From positions 1-64,000 of the forward strand of contig CAJNDS010000265.1 of assembly GCA_905221605.1 (NCBI GenBank): a stretch of DNA of 64,000 bases, written 5' to 3'. The notes beneath the pieces were generated by a model. The model was given only the letters and a program-made list of their open reading frames with translations. It made no database searches and was not told where the DNA came from. The stretch comes from Symbiodinium natans. Taxonomy: Eukaryota; Sar; Dinophyceae; Suessiales; Symbiodiniaceae. Positions 1 through 13,225 of the stretch are shown here, in pieces; position 1 is the stretch's first letter; each line of letters starts with the position of its first letter. A program made the translations under genes and the position numbers.

Positions 1-100
1 ATTATTTTAACAAACTTGCAAGAAACATTCCTGAACTTTATGTCTCTTGAACCCGTCCAAACAGCCAATCCGAAAATGATAATATAATTTTTTTTAAAAA

Positions 101-780
101 TAATCCTCATTGAAATCCAGGAAGCCGCCTCGCCCAAAGGCGGGAACGAGAAGTAACCCACACCTTCAGCACCTTCTCAAAGATGCAATCAGGCAATCGA
201 ACCAACCAATGTTGGGCCCATGGGGATGGCGCAAAAACTTGCCGCGAGGTCCAAGACCAACACTCAGAACGGCAAATGCTGCAAATCGACATCCAACGCC
301 TCGAAGGAAGGCTGGGATGTGTCTTGAATGCGTGTTTGATGGTCAGCGCGGTGCACGAAAGACTTTTGGGGTGTGTGTGTGTGTGTTTTGGGATGCGAAT
401 TTGATCGCCAGCGTGATGCGAGTGTGATGGCCAGCGTGGTGAACGATAAACATTTTGTGTGCCGTGGGATGCTCGTCCCAAAAAATAAAATTGCGCATCT
501 TATTCGACGTGCATGTTCGAAGCGACAATCTGGACTAATCCTGCGGCGCCTCGTTTATCCCAAAAAGTTTCGCAAGCAATATACACCCCAAAGAATAAAC
601 AAAAATATTCTGGAAGTTTTGTTCCGCACAAAGTTTCAGCGCACTGAAGCGCAAAGACTGTGCCAGAGATCATTTTCCAGCGACAAGAGAAAGTTCAAGT
701 TTTCGGCAGAAACGTCACTGTTGCGTGCAAATCAATGAAGAATTAAATTTCGGAATTCAGGCCTTCATAAATTTTATTTA
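101..780 (+). repeat. Dispersed ~0.7-kb repeat, copy 1
   Basis: This AT-rich stretch is matched, with small indels, by 7490-8215; both begin with the same text about a CCGCCTCGCCCAAAGGCGGG inverted repeat and both run into the next repeat block. A short (GT)n tract lies at about 369-388. Open frames through it are short and differ between copies, so I see no gene. Confidence 0.75.
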
Positions 781-789
781 TGTTTTCAA

Positions 790-1127
790 AGTGAAAAAAT
801 TTGGGTGACAATGAATTTTCATTTATACCACTTCATGAACTTTACAATTTGCAAAACCTAGTGCCGACGACACCAAAACCAAAAACAAACACCATATGAA
901 AAAAGATTCAATTTGGAACAATGAATTGAGACTAGATGATGCTCGGACCAAGGAAAAAACTTGTCCCTCATTTGTTCTCTTTTTTGGCACAAGAAAAATT
1001 AAACCAACAGCACAAACAAGAAAGAAGCAACCTGATTACAACAATTTAAAATGGAGGACAAGCAAACCGGTTTTTAATTCAATAAGATACGTTGCACCTC
1101 AGTGGGCACCAATGTCGATTTCCGATG
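790..1127 (+). repeat. R1 dispersed repeat, copy 1
   Basis: A ~340-bp block beginning near GTGACAATGAATTTTCAT and ending just before a CACGATG array. Related copies lie at 8230-8535, 11088-11425 and 13375-13712. The four copies keep the same order of landmarks (CACTTCATGAA, AATTGAGACTAGATGATGCT, GGAGGACAAA), but their short ORFs are not conserved as proteins. Confidence 0.75.
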
Positions 1128-1476
1128 TTCGATGCACGATGCACGATGCACTATGCACGATGCACGATGATGCACGATGATGCACGATGCACGATGATGC
1201 ACGATGATGCACGATGATGCATGATGAGGCACGATGAGGCACGATGAGGCACGATGAGGCACGATGCACGATGCACGCTGCACGATGCACGATGCACGAT
1301 GCACGATCCACGATGCACGATGCATGATGCAGGATGCAGGATGCAGGATGCAGGATGCAGGATGCAGGATGCAGGATGTAAAATTCAGGATGCAGGATGC
1401 AGGATGCAGGATGCAGGATGCACGATGCACCATGCACGATGCACGATGCACGATGCACGATGCACGATGCACGATG
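1128..1476 (+). repeat. CACGATG heptamer minisatellite 1
   Basis: About fifty tandem copies of the heptamer ATGCACG, with a homogeneous CAGGATG sub-block at about 1328-1425 and GATGAGGCAC variants at about 1222-1262. Because seven is not a multiple of three, all frames read through as repeated Met-His-Asp-Ala-Arg-Cys-Thr peptides; these are not genes. Confidence 0.9.
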
Positions 1477-1870
1477 TGGCTTTCACTTTGCTTGCTGCTT
1501 GCAGCGGGCGAACGCGGGGCCGCAACCTGACGAGTCGATTGCGGGGATTAGTTTCGTATCTGGACGATTCCCAGTGCGGTTGCTCCTCTCGTCTTGTCCC
1601 ACTGTTTCGCCGTGCCTTCTGGCGAATTCGGGGTGGTGGCGGATGCATATTCTTCGTTTCACTACTGGAAGGTATTGCTATTTGCTTCGTGCTTTCTTTG
1701 TGCTTTGAGCAATCTCATCATGGATCTTCGCTTCATGTTTGGAATTATTTGAACCAGGATCCTATCTTTGATTGTGCGAAGTGGTGAGAGAAGCAAAAGT
1801 CTTCTTTCACTCTGCTTTGATGTAGGGTCTCTTCTTCTTACTCTCGTGGATGGAGATTCCCTTTCATTTA
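1477..1870. other. No gene seen
   Basis: Mixed-composition sequence after the heptamer array. I see no supported gene or repeat here. Confidence 0.4.
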
Positions 1871-2276
1871 ATCCATAGTCAATCATCTATCTAATCCATA
1901 GTCAATCGTCTATCCCAACGTGAGCGGTATGTGTGCCCAAAAGCACTACTTAATCAAAAGTAACCAAATACGTAATCTACCCATGTTGTCGAATACTATC
2001 ATCTCATAGAGCTTGGAAATTCAAGAGCCGGGGTGAGAAGAGAAGAAAACCTTATCCCTTCAAATGCCAAGGTAAAAACCTTCTCAAGTGAGATCCTAAT
2101 CATTTGAAATCATTTCCCTAATTCATGATCCATGAATCATATGCTCTCGATTGAAACCACGACGATGGACCTTAATACACAAAAGAATGAAAAAATCCAT
2201 CTTCCAAAGAAAACTAAAAGTCGATAATTCATTCATTCAATTAATCCTTAATATAGAATTCGTCAAAGATATCAAA
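1871..2276 (+). repeat. Duplicated AT-rich segment, copy 1
   Basis: This segment recurs at about 5203-5642. Both copies start with a doubled AATCCATAGTCAATC motif, share the GAGCGG(T/C)ATGTGTGCCC stretch, and end near AAAGATATCA. Copy 2 carries an extra ~15 bp before CCATGTTGTCGAAT. No coding frame is shared. Confidence 0.75.
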
Positions 2277-5202
2277 ATCTTAAATCCCAAATAGTCCTTT
2301 AAAAAAGCTCTGATGGTCCCTCCATATCTACTCTTTTAATTCCATTCGCCCATAAACCCCTATTAATAGTTTTCATATCATACGTCTTCCTTTCAATCAT
2401 TCCTCATAATCTATTCATAATTTTTATGATATTCTCTTCATCCTCTATTTCCTTCATAATGAATAATCAATAAACCCAGGCTTTTGGTATCAAAATTCAG
2501 ATCGAAACCACCATCAACCGTGTCATCCTAGAATTTGGAGCCCTTAATCATACTGTTGTTGTCTCAAAGACCCTGGAATCCATCCCATCTGTCAATCTTG
2601 CCCAATTCTCTCTTATGGGCTAACTAAAAAAATTCAATAAAAGTCCGGGAGGTATTAATAATATTAACAAAAAGACTCCCGCTTCACTTTTTTAATCATT
2701 CACGCGCTCGTATGTACTTCCTTCGCTCGTACTTACAAGGGCGTGAGAACAAGACGAAGAGAGAACAGTATCAATAGCATGGCAAACTTCGTGCGTGCAA
2801 TAAAATTAATAGTGTACAAACGATGTGTACAGGATTTTAGTTGCCCCAGACGTTTCTTGAAACGTAGTGCCCCCCAGCCATTGGACCCCCCCCCGTACCC
2901 TTTTACCCTGAAATCCAGTATTATCAGGGCTCCAGAGGATTTTCGTAAACCCTATGTAGGCTAGGCTTCAGGGGTTGTAATTTAAACTAAATCTAGGGGT
3001 TTGAGTGAGACTCTTGTGTTGGGGCGTAGGCAGGATCAAGGTTACGGCAAATTTCTTCAATATACATCTCAGATATTAGGATTGTAACGAAATTGTATGG
3101 GCGAGCCTCGCGCAGGCCGAGATGCCAGAGAGGGACGCTTGCATCCAAGCCTGAGGAGGCAGGGGGCCAGTGCAATGCCTCCAAACATTCGCGCAAGGCA
3201 GAGGCAAAAGTCTCCAGGGCCTGGGCATATAATATAGGCGGCGTTATCCGCATGCTATAGAGAACACGGTCAAAGGTAGCGCGCTGCCGAAGCAGCAGGA
3301 GGGTAGTCTGAGGGTCCGGCAAGGTGGCCAAGGCTTGGAGGAGGGGTCGGTTGGCATCAACGTATTTGGATATTGCGTGGGCTTGGCAGAAGGTAATATC
3401 CCCGACGGCTCGAAATCTAAATATATCAATTTATAATATTCGATCATTCATTGATGGAGATATCTTCTCTCCGCATAACGATTCGCAATACTTAATGGTG
3501 AAGTGGCGGCTCCGGCAAGTGCTTGGGATTGAAAAGGATTAATTACCGCAATATCCAAGGCGATATATTTCATCATGAATAGGGCCGAGATAAGAATATC
3601 AGTCAGGAGGCAATGGGGATCTTATGGGAGCAGCCCATTCTTTTCAAATTCAGATGTCAATCTAACCATGAATATGAATTTGAAGATAGCATTTGTGTAT
3701 CCTTATTTCATACAATCCAATATATGATATCCGCAGGGATCCAAAATATAATCTCCCGAAAGTATAATTCTCTTCCTCTCCGAATATAGCGAATCCAAGT
3801 CATATCCAAATAATATCCATCCGAAAATATAATATTCGAGAATAATATATCCCGGACAGGAGAAGATATATATTGAAATCACGATACGATATCAATCGCC
3901 ATCAAGATTCGTAATCGTATTTATAATATAATATTATCTAATCCGATCAGATTTTGAGAAATGGACATGAAAAGATCTTTCAATATTTGGATTGATCAAA
4001 GAAATGATTTTTATCCTTCAAATTATTTGCCAATAATGGAAAGAATATTCTTCAAGACGATTCGTAATTTGATCATACCCCGGCGCCAATTTCCGGATAT
4101 ATATATATATATATTCCTATCATCACGCGATATTATAAATCAAATTCATAATTTGGAATATTTTCATATCTCTCTCATTCCACGAAATCAAGATGCCAAA
4201 ATTCATATCATTCCGGGAGCCGAGCCTATAACCATTAATTCGTATTCAAAGGTCGATCCAAAATATTCTCCAAATATTCTTATTGGATTCGTTGATGCAT
4301 TATTGGCAATATAATCAGAATTTGAAGAATCGTGCGAGTCCAATATTGATTTTATTCCATGAAAGAATTTGATATTAGAGAAGTATAGTGATATGCTTGC
4401 CTAGGAATTATTAGATATCATCATTGAATTCTTCGAATTCCCGAATTCTATTGATAAGAAAATCCACGATAAGTTCAAATCTCCCGAAACCATCAATTTA
4501 GGACGAGATCTTCATTGAGAGATATTCATATTCCCTACAGAAAATCTGAGAAATCGTGATGAGATATTTCTATATTTAGAATCGATTATAGAGACCACGA
4601 AAATTTCGTTTATACGAGCATATTTCATATATACTTCAACGGTCGAATGAGAGTCCTTCTCTTCTTATAATAATTAGAATCAATTCGATCGATAATAAGA
4701 ATTGTCCATCATATAAGATAATTTCATAAATAAGATTCCCATTAATTATATCGATATTCAATAAATCGAAAATCAAATCATTTTTTCGTTATTCATTTAT
4801 GAAATATTTTTTCTTCAGAGAAAGAAGCGTCCATCCCAAGTGGTTATATATTGAATCTTTCATGAATATTATTCTAATAATATCTCCATGATAAATAGAT
4901 TTCTACTAAGCGAAATAAAAATCAAAGTTGCATAAAAATAGAATCCTCCACATATTTCATTCTGAATTATCAAGAAATGAAGTAAAATGATAAAATATAA
5001 AATGAATTCTCATTCTAAAATTAATGAAGATTTCTATAACTTATCCTAAAGAGATTTCCCGACATCCTGGATATTTAGGAGGATCTAAGAGGATTTCGAT
5101 CTTTTAGATAAGAATCCATGAAATATCTTAGAATATTACCTCAAAGAATCAAGAAAAGAATGAATTAAAAGATCCCAATTTTCGGCTCTCTTTTAATCAT
5201 TG
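2277..5202. other. AT-rich spacer without recognisable genes
   Basis: Long A+T-rich stretch lying between two copies of a duplicated segment. The longest plus-strand frame (3961-4314, 117 aa) is Ile/Asn/Arg-rich and matches no family I know. It could be chance in AT-rich DNA. Confidence 0.5.
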
Positions 5203-5642
5203 ATCCATAGTCAATCATCTATCTAATCCATAGTCAATCGTCTATCCCAACGCGAGCGGCATGTGTGCCCAAAAGCACTACTTAATCAAAAATAATCAAG
5301 TACGTAATCTACCGAATCTCCCTATTCCACCATGTTGTCGAATGTTACCATCTCATAGAGCTTGGAAATTCAAGAGCCGAGGTGAGAAGAGAAAGAAACC
5401 TTATCCCTTCAAACGCCAGGGTAAAAACCTTCTCAAGTGAGATCCTAATCACTTGAAATCATTTCCCTAATTCATGATCCATAAATCATATGCTCTCGAT
5501 TGAAACCACGACGATAGACCTTAATATAAAAAAGAATGAGAAATTCCATCTTCCAAGGAAAACAAAAAGTCGATATTTGCTTCTAAATTAGGATTCATTC
5601 ATTCAATTAATCCTTAATTTAGAATTCATCAAAGATATCAAT
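5203..5642 (+). repeat. Duplicated AT-rich segment, copy 2
   Basis: Partner of 1871-2276, about 3.33 kb downstream in the same orientation. It runs directly into a short telomere-like tract (AAACCCTAAACC) at 5643-5672. Confidence 0.75.
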
Positions 5643-5920
5643 AAACCCTAAACCTTAAACCCTAAACCCTCAAGACCCGGATAAATAGAAACTGTATGTG
5701 ATATGACTCTGAACTTACAACCCCTTCCCCGAACAAAATTCCAAAAACCATCTAAGTAAAGTGATCCAAAACGCCCTTGGCTGCAAAATAGTGACTTACT
5801 TGACCAAGGCTTCAAAAGCCTTCAGAGGCCCAAAATTTCAACTTAAGCAAGACTTCAAAGGCCTTAAGAGGCCTCACAATTTCAACTTACAGGGCAAGCA
5901 AAACAAAAAATTTTCGCTCA

Positions 5921-6252
5921 AAACTCCGGACCTGAACCCTGTACAATTTCTGTACAAAACCCGCCCAAAACCCGCCCCAAACTCCGGACAGGACTATACA
6001 ATTTCTACGAAAGCAAAAAAGAAAACTCGCCCAAAACTTTCGCCCAAAACTTTCGCCCAAAACCCGCCCAAAACTCCGGACACAAACCCTATACAATTTC
6101 TATAAACCCTAAACCCTAAACCCTAAACCCTAAACCCTAAACCCTAAACCCTAGTCCCTAGTCCCTAGACCCTAGACCCTAGACCCTTAAACCCTTAAAC
6201 CCTAAACCCGAAATTCCAAACCCTAAACCCCAAACCCCAAACCCAAAACCCT
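5921..6252 (+). repeat. Degenerate repeats leading into interstitial telomere tract
   Basis: At 5921-6102 there are three imperfect copies of a unit containing CGCCCAAAACTCCGGAC and TATACAATTTCT. The last merges into CCCTAAA repeats (6103-6252), which decay through CCCTAGA, CCCTTAA and CCCCAAA variants. CCCTAAA/TTTAGGG is the telomere unit of dinoflagellates and plants; this is an internal tract. Confidence 0.85.
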
Positions 6253-7489
6253 CATCAATCTTAAAAGCTGGCCGACTGGTACTTGAGGCTCCCTAGTTCC
6301 TTATCGTTCCGGCCTTCCCTTTTCCACTCCCCCGGAGCAAGATTGCTCCTGAACCCTTTAGGGGCATACCTAAAGTCATATTCAAGATCCCTCTATAAAT
6401 TCAGGTCTTTTCCCTTAAACCCTAAACCCCACTTGCAAGCTGAAAAAGGCACCATAACAATGTTTGTTCACCTAGCCCTCAACCGCAAGCTGCAGAAGAG
6501 GCGTACTGTTTCAATTCCAATCACCTCTATTTCGCTGTTGTTCATATCCACTTTTCAATTCTTGCGTTTCTTCATTGAATCGCTTCATGATGATCCGTAT
6601 TCCCAAGTTTTTTTCTAAAAACAACATGGGTTCTTCTGTGTTTTCCTGCATGGATACATCAACTTTTCATATGGTAAAACAAAAATTGTGTATTGGTTCT
6701 GCTAGTATCGGAGTTCTGTGTACATGAGGCGCGACTGGTGGTTAATGGCAGGGCGAGCCTTGGGGGCTTTCTACTCGACCATTCTCCAATGGCTCCACCC
6801 ATTGTCCATGAACAGAATTCCAGGGTTTTCCATAGATAAATGCCTTGTGAGCCACCGTGATGCCGAACCCAGATTTGAGGCTTCGCCTTCTCCCCCCCAA
6901 ACCAATCTTCAAGCAAGGTGTTTCGGGTTGAGGGTTTAGGAGCTTGGCGAAATCGAGCAACTCAATTTTTCTGCAATCAGACTAGCATGTGACGATTTTT
7001 TGTTTGCAAATTACATATTCAATTGTTCCATTTATTTGAGTATTTTAATGGATCTTCTGTATGATATTTGATTAATATTTTTAATACTTTTACGAAATTA
7101 CAATTTATCGAACAAAATTTCATGCTTGACCCTTCGAAAAAACAAATTCCGAAAATATTCTGATGTATAAAACTACAAAATCCAAAATGTCAAGATTCAA
7201 ATGGCGAAAAACTGATTTATCGGAGCTGCAGTCCCAGTTTTTTTAAAATTTTTTCCCGGTGCTGCGTTTTTGGGAGTCGTTGTTTGATTATATTAAAAAC
7301 AAATTGCAGCAAGGGTAAGTTGCAAGGAAGCGCAACCTGCAATAAATTTTAACGTTTTTTCCAATGAAAAAATACTTAAAGATGCGCCAAAAATTATTTA
7401 ACAAACTTGCAAAAAACATTCATGAATTTCATTTCTCTTGAACATGTCCAAACAGCAAATCCGATAATGATGATATCCATTTTTGCAAA
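6253..7489. other. No gene seen
   Basis: Moderately AT-rich sequence with short, low-complexity open frames only (for example 6718-6939). I see no repeat partner within the window. Confidence 0.4.
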
Positions 7490-8215
7490 AAATACCTCAT
7501 TGAAATCCAGGAAGCCACCTCGCCCAAAGGCGGGAACGAGAAGTAATGCGCACTTTCAGCACTTTCTCAAAAATCCAATCAGGCAATCCAACGTTGGGCT
7601 CATGGGGATGGCGCAAAGACTTGCCGCGAGGATAAGCGCTTGGTCCAAGACTATCAACGCCTCAAAACACGGCTGGGATGTGTCTTGGATGCGTGTTTGA
7701 TGGTCAACGTGGTGCAAGAAAAACTTTTTGGGTGTCTTGGGATGCGAGTTTGATGGCCAGCGCGGTGCATGGGATGCAACTCTGATGGCCAGCGTGGTGC
7801 ACCGAAATTTTTTTGGGTGTCTTGGGATGCGAATTTGATCGCCAGCGTGCTGCAGAACAACTCTTTCTGTGTTTTTTGGAATGCGAATTTGATGGGGATG
7901 CGAGTGTAATGGCCACGATAAATATTTTCTGTGTCTTGAAAAGAATAAATTGCGCATATTTTTCGATGTGCATGTTCGAAGCGAGAATCTGGATTAATCC
8001 TGCGGCGCCTCATTCATCCCAAAAAGTTTCGCAATCAATGTACACCCCAAGGAATAAACTAAAACGTGCTCGATGTTTTGCTCCGCACAAAATTTCAGCG
8101 CACTGAAGCTTTCCAGGGACAAGAGAAAGTTCAAATTTTCGGCAGAGACGTCACTATTGCGTGCAAAACAACAAACAATTTAATTTCGGAATTCAGGCCT
8201 TTGAAAATATTATTT
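7490..8215 (+). repeat. Dispersed ~0.7-kb repeat, copy 2
   Basis: Second copy of the segment at 101-780, in the same orientation and again immediately upstream of an R1 block. This shows that a larger composite unit (0.7-kb repeat plus R1 plus heptamer array) was duplicated about 7.4 kb away. Confidence 0.75.
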
Positions 8216-8534
8216 ATTCTTTCAAAGTCAAAAAAATTTAGGTGACAATGAATTTTCATCGACAACCATTTCATGAACTTTGCAATTTCCAAAAACCGAG
8301 CGACGACATACAATTTGTCTCCCCAATGAATTGAAACTAGATGATGCTCGGATTAAGGAAAAAACTTATCGCTCATTTGTTCTCTCTTTTGACACAAGAA
8401 AAAAATTAAATCAAGAGCACAAAGAAAAAATAATCAACCTGATTACAACAATTTCAAATGGAGGACAAAATAACCGGTTAAATACGTTGCACCCCAGTGG
8501 TCATCAATGTATGATTTTTTGCCATTTCCGATAC

Positions 8535-8760
8535 ACGATGCACGATGCACGATGCACGATGCACAATGCACGATGCACGGTGCACGATGCACGATGCACG
8601 ATGCACGATACAGGATGAAGGATGGATGGACGATGCACGATCATTCACGATGAGGCACGATGATGCACGATGCATGATGCACGATGCACAATGCACAATG
8701 CACGATGCACGATGCACGATGCACGATACAAGATGCACGATTCACGATGCATGATGCACG
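8535..8760 (+). repeat. CACGATG heptamer minisatellite 2
   Basis: Tandem ATGCACG heptamers with scattered variants, continuous with the following 15-bp array. Confidence 0.9.
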
Positions 8761-9052
8761 ATGTACGCATGCACGATGTGCGCATGCACGCATGCACGAT
8801 GCACGCATGCACGATGTGCGCATGCACGATGTGCGCATGCACGATGTGCGCATGCACGATGTGCGCATGCACGATGTGCGCATCTACGATGTGCGCATGC
8901 ACGATGTGCGCATGCACGATGTGCGCATGCACGATGTGCGCATGCACGATGTGCGCATGCACGATGTGCGCATGCACGATGAGCGCATGCACGATGTGCG
9001 CATGCACGATGAGCGCATGCACGATGTGCGCATGCACGATGTGCGCATATAC
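8761..9052 (+). repeat. 15-bp array derived from the heptamer
   Basis: About 18 copies of the 15-mer CATGCACGATGTGCG, near-perfect, with occasional GATGAGCG or CATCTACG variants. It looks like two heptamers plus one base that were amplified as a new higher-order unit. Confidence 0.9.
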
Positions 9053-9689
9053 GATATCGATGAACGATGTAGGATGGACGATGCACGATGAGCAATGCAG
9101 GATTCATGATGCACCATTCACGATGCACGATATGGGAATAAATAATGCACGACATATCTTTGTCTCATTTAAGGTCATGAAAATTTTTATTTTTCGACAT
9201 GAGATGATCAATAGGGAAACAAATATGAATGTGGAATCATCTTCGAGACAACATAAAGATGAGAATTATTATTCACGTCGTGATATGAAACATGCGATCA
9301 AGAATTATAGATGCAGAAATAATATAATATCTAGAATGAAGAAAATATAATTCGGAATACATAATGCAGAACGTATAATGCAGAACATACAATTTAGTTG
9401 CAATTTTTTTTATAATACATGAAATAAATAATATACGATATTCAATATACAATAAATATAGAACATAGAGAGAAATGAATAATATACTATCAAATTCCCA
9501 ATATACGATATTTTATACAGATACAGAAATACAGAAAATTTTGTTCCAATTCAGAATGATCAAAAAAACAATTAGAATAGATTTTTCTTAAAACGATATA
9601 TACTATGATGAAGAACAGAAATTCATATTATATAATGATTTCATATAGGATAGCAGTTGCCAAAAAATCGAAATAACAATTTATATCGA

Positions 9690-10940
9690 CGGATTCGATC
9701 CTTGTTTGTCCGTTTCGTCCGCTTGGGTGGTTTTGGGCTGTCACGGTGCTTCCGCTTGGTCGGTTTTGGGCTGTCACGGTGTTGTCCGCTTGCCGCTTGT
9801 GTGGTTTTGGGTTGTCCCGGTGTTGTCCGCTTGGTCGGTTTTGGGCTGTCACAGTGTTGTCCGCTTGGTCCGCTTGGGTGGTTTTGGGCTGTCACGGTGG
9901 GTCGGTTTTGGGTTGTCACGGTATTGTCCGCTTGGTCCGCTGGGGTGGTTTTGGGCTGTCACGGAGTTGTCCGCTTGGTCGGTTTTGGCTGTTACAGTGT
10001 TGTCCGCCCGGATTTGGGCTGTCACGATGTTGTCCGCTTGGTCGGTTTTGGGTTGTCACGGTGTTGTTTGCTTGGCGGTTTTGGGCTGTCACGGTGTGGT
10101 CCGCTTGGTCCGCTTGGTCCGCTTGGGCAGTGTTGGGCTGTCACGGTGTTGTCCGCTTGGTCGCTTTTGGGTTGTCACAGTGTTGTCCGCCTGGTCCGCT
10201 TGGGTGCTTTTGGGTTGTCACGGTGTTGTCCGCTTGATCGGTTTTGGGCTGTCACAGTGTTGTCTGCCTGGTCCGCTTGTGGAGTTTTGGGCTGTCACGG
10301 TGTTGTCCGCTTGGTCGGTTTTGGGCTGTCACGGTGTTGTCCGCTTGGGCGGTTTTGGCTTGTCACGGTGTTGTCCGCCTGGTCGGTTTTGGGCTATCAC
10401 GGTGTTGTCCGCTTGGTCCGCTTGGGTGGTTTTGGGTTGTCACGGTGATGTCCGCTTGGTCGGTTTTGAGCTGTCACAGTGTTGTCCGCTTGGTGCGCTT
10501 GGGTGGTTTTGGGCTGTCACGGTGTTGTCCGCTTGGTCGGTTTTGGGTTGTCACAGTATTGTCCGTTTGGTCCGCGTGGGCGATTTTGGGCTGTCACGGT
10601 GTTGTCCGTTTGGTCTGCTTGGGCGGTTTTGGGCTGTCATGGTGTTGTCCGCTTGGTCGGTTTTGCGCCGTCACGGTGTTGTCCGCTTGGTCCGCTTGGG
10701 CGGTTTTGGGTTGTCACGGTGTTGTCTGCCTGGTCGGTTTTGGGCTGTCACGGTGGTGTCCGCTTGGGCGGTTTCGGGTTGGTACGGTGTTGTCCGCTTG
10801 GTCGGTTTTGGGCTGTCACTGTGTTGTCCGCTTGGGCGTTTTTGAGTTGTCATGGTGTTGTCCGCTTGGTCGGCTTTGGATTATTACGGTATTGTCCGCT
10901 TGGTCCGCTTGGTCGGTTTTGGGTTGTCATGGTAATATCC
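9690..10940 (+). repeat. 34/43-bp GC-rich tandem array 1
   Basis: About 35 units built on TTGTCCGCTTGGTCGGTTTT followed by GGGCTGTCACGGTG (34 bp). A longer form inserts an extra CCGCTTGGG(T/C)GG-type module (43 bp). Composition differs sharply from the AT-rich flanks. All three plus frames stay open for long stretches because few stop-forming words occur in the unit. Confidence 0.95.
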
Positions 10941-11424
10941 AGTTTTAATTTTATCAATATTTTCAGACTTTTTCGTTTTTTTTCACGAAGAAGATATGAG
11001 ACAAGAATGTTTGAAAAACTAATTCTCTATGTTATCATAAAAGTACATTCATTATCTCTATCTGTATTCTCTTTCAAAATCAAAAATATTTGGGTGACAA
11101 TGAATTTTCATCTATACCACTTCATGAATTTTACAATTTCCAAAACCGAGTGCCGACGACACAAAAAACAAAAGCAAACACGATATACAAAAAAGTGCAA
11201 TTTGTCCCCAATGAATTGAGACTAGATGATGCTCGGATCAAGGAAAAAAACTTGTCGCTCATCTGTTCTCTCTTTTGGCACAAGAAAAAAATTAAACCAA
11301 GAACACAAATATAAAAGAATCAACCTGATTACAATAATTTAAAATGGAGGACAAACAAACCGGTATTTAATTCAATAAGATACGTTGCACCTCAATGATC
11401 ACCAATGTATGATTTTTTTCATTT

Positions 11425-11715
11425 CCGATGCACGATGCACGATGCACGATGCACGATGTACGATGCACGATGAAGGATGCACGATGCACGATGATTCACG
11501 ATGAGGCACGATGATGCACGATGCATGATGCACGATACACGATGCACGATATATGATGCACGATGCATGATGCACGATGCACGGCACGATGTGCGCATGC
11601 ACGATGTGTGCATGCACGATGTGCGCATGCACGATGTGCAATGTACGATGCACGATGTAGGATGCACGATGCGCGATGCAAGATTCACGATGCACCATTC
11701 ACGATGCACGAATCA
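11425..11715 (+). repeat. CACGATG heptamer minisatellite 3
   Basis: Heptamer array containing only three copies of the CATGCACGATGTGCG-type 15-mer, so the 15-bp expansion seen in unit 1 is absent here. Confidence 0.9.
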
Positions 11716-12174
11716 TCTTCGAGATAATATGAAGATGAGAATTATTATTCAAGTCGTGATATAGAATATGCGATCAAGAATTATAGATGCAGAAATAATA
11801 TAATTTCTAGAATGAAGAAAATATAATTCGGAATACATAATGCAGAACGTGCAATGCAGAATATACAATTTAGTTGCAAATTTTTTTTAATACACGAAAT
11901 AAAAAATATACGATATTCAATATATAATAAATATAGAACATAGAGAGAAATGAATAACATACTATCAAATACCCAATACACGATATTTTATACAGATACA
12001 GAAACACAGAAAATTTTGTTCCAATTCAGAATGACCAAAAAATAATTATAATAGATTTTTCTTAAAACGATATATACTATGATGAAGAACAGAAATTCAT
12101 ATTATGTAATGATTTCATACAAGATAGCAGTTGCCAAAAAATCGAAACAAAAATTTATATCGACGGACTCGATC

Positions 12175-13225
12175 CTTGTTTGTCCGCTTCGTCCGCTTGG
12201 GCGGTTTTGGGCTGTCACGGTGCTGTCCGCTTGGTCGGTTTTGGGCTATCACGGTGTTGTCCGCTTGGTCCGCTTGGGTGGTTTTGGGTTGTCCCGGTGT
12301 TGTCCGCTTGGTCGGTTTTGGGCTATCACAGTGTTGTCCGCTTGGTCCGCTTGGGTGGTTTTGGGTTGTCACGGTGGGTCGGTTTTGGAATGTCACGGTA
12401 TTGTCCGCTTGGTCAGCTTGGGCGGTTTTGGGCTGTCACGGTGTTGTCCGCTTGGTCGCTTTTGGGTTGTCACAGTGTTGTCCGCCTGGTCCGCTTGGGT
12501 GCTTTTGGGTTGTCACGGTGTTGTCCGCTTGATCGGTTTTGGGCTGTCACAGTGTTGTCTGCCTGGTCCGCTTGTGGAGTTTTGGGCTGTCACGGTGTTG
12601 TCCGCTTGGTCGGTTTTGGGCTGTCACGGTGTTGTCCGCTTGGGCGGTTGGCTTGTCACGGTGTTGTCCGCCTGGTCGGTTTTGGGCTATCACGGTGTTG
12701 TCCGCTTGGTCCGCTTGGGTGGTTTTGGGTTGTCACGGTGATGTCCGCTTGGTCGGTTTTGAGCTGTCACAGTGTTGTCCGCTTGGTGCGCTTGGGTGGT
12801 TTTGGGCTGTCACGGTGTTGTCCGCTTGGTCGGTTTTGGGTTGTCACAGTATTGTCCGTTTGGTCCGCGTGGGCGGGCTGTCACGGTGTTGTCCGTTTGG
12901 TCTGCTTGGGCGGTTTTGGGCTGTCATGGTGTTGTCCGCTTGGTCGGTTTTGCGCCGTCACGGTGTTGTCCGCTTGGTCCGCTTGGGCGGTTATGGGTTG
13001 TCACGGTGTTGTCTGCCTGGTCGGTTTTGGGCTGTCACGGTGGTGTCCGCTTGGGCGGTTTCGGGTTGGTACGGTGTTGTCCGCTTGGTCGGTTTTGGGC
13101 TGTCACTGTGTTGTCCGCTTGGGCGGTTTTGAGTTGTCATGGTGTTGTCCGCTTGGTCGGCTTTGGATTATTACGGTATTGTCCGCTTGGTCCGCTTGGT
13201 CGGTTTTGGGTTGTCACGGTAATAT
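12175..13225 (+). repeat. 34/43-bp GC-rich tandem array 2
   Basis: Same unit as array 1. The variant order at 12415-13225 matches 10120-10940 almost exactly, so this array was copied as a block rather than built by independent slippage. Confidence 0.95.

Larger units (their letters stand above)
8230..11087 (+). repeat. Macrosatellite unit 1 (2.86 kb)
   Basis: Composite unit in the order R1 block (8230-8535), heptamer array, 15-bp array, AT-rich spacer (9150-9690), 34/43-bp array (9690-10940), short AT-rich tail. The same order recurs in the next two units. No protein-coding gene is supported; the long frames are array read-through. Confidence 0.85.

Noticed and set aside
1074..1530. Overlapping ORFs on both strands encoding His/Ala/Ser/Cys repeats
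   Set aside because: They are translations of the CACGATG heptamer array; every frame is open because the unit lacks stops.
3961..4314. A 117-aa ORF in the AT-rich zone
   Set aside because: Its composition is what AT-rich DNA gives by chance. There is no recognisable domain, neighbour or repeat copy.
8761..9052. CRISPR-like regular repeats
   Set aside because: Units are contiguous without unique spacers, and the context is eukaryotic.
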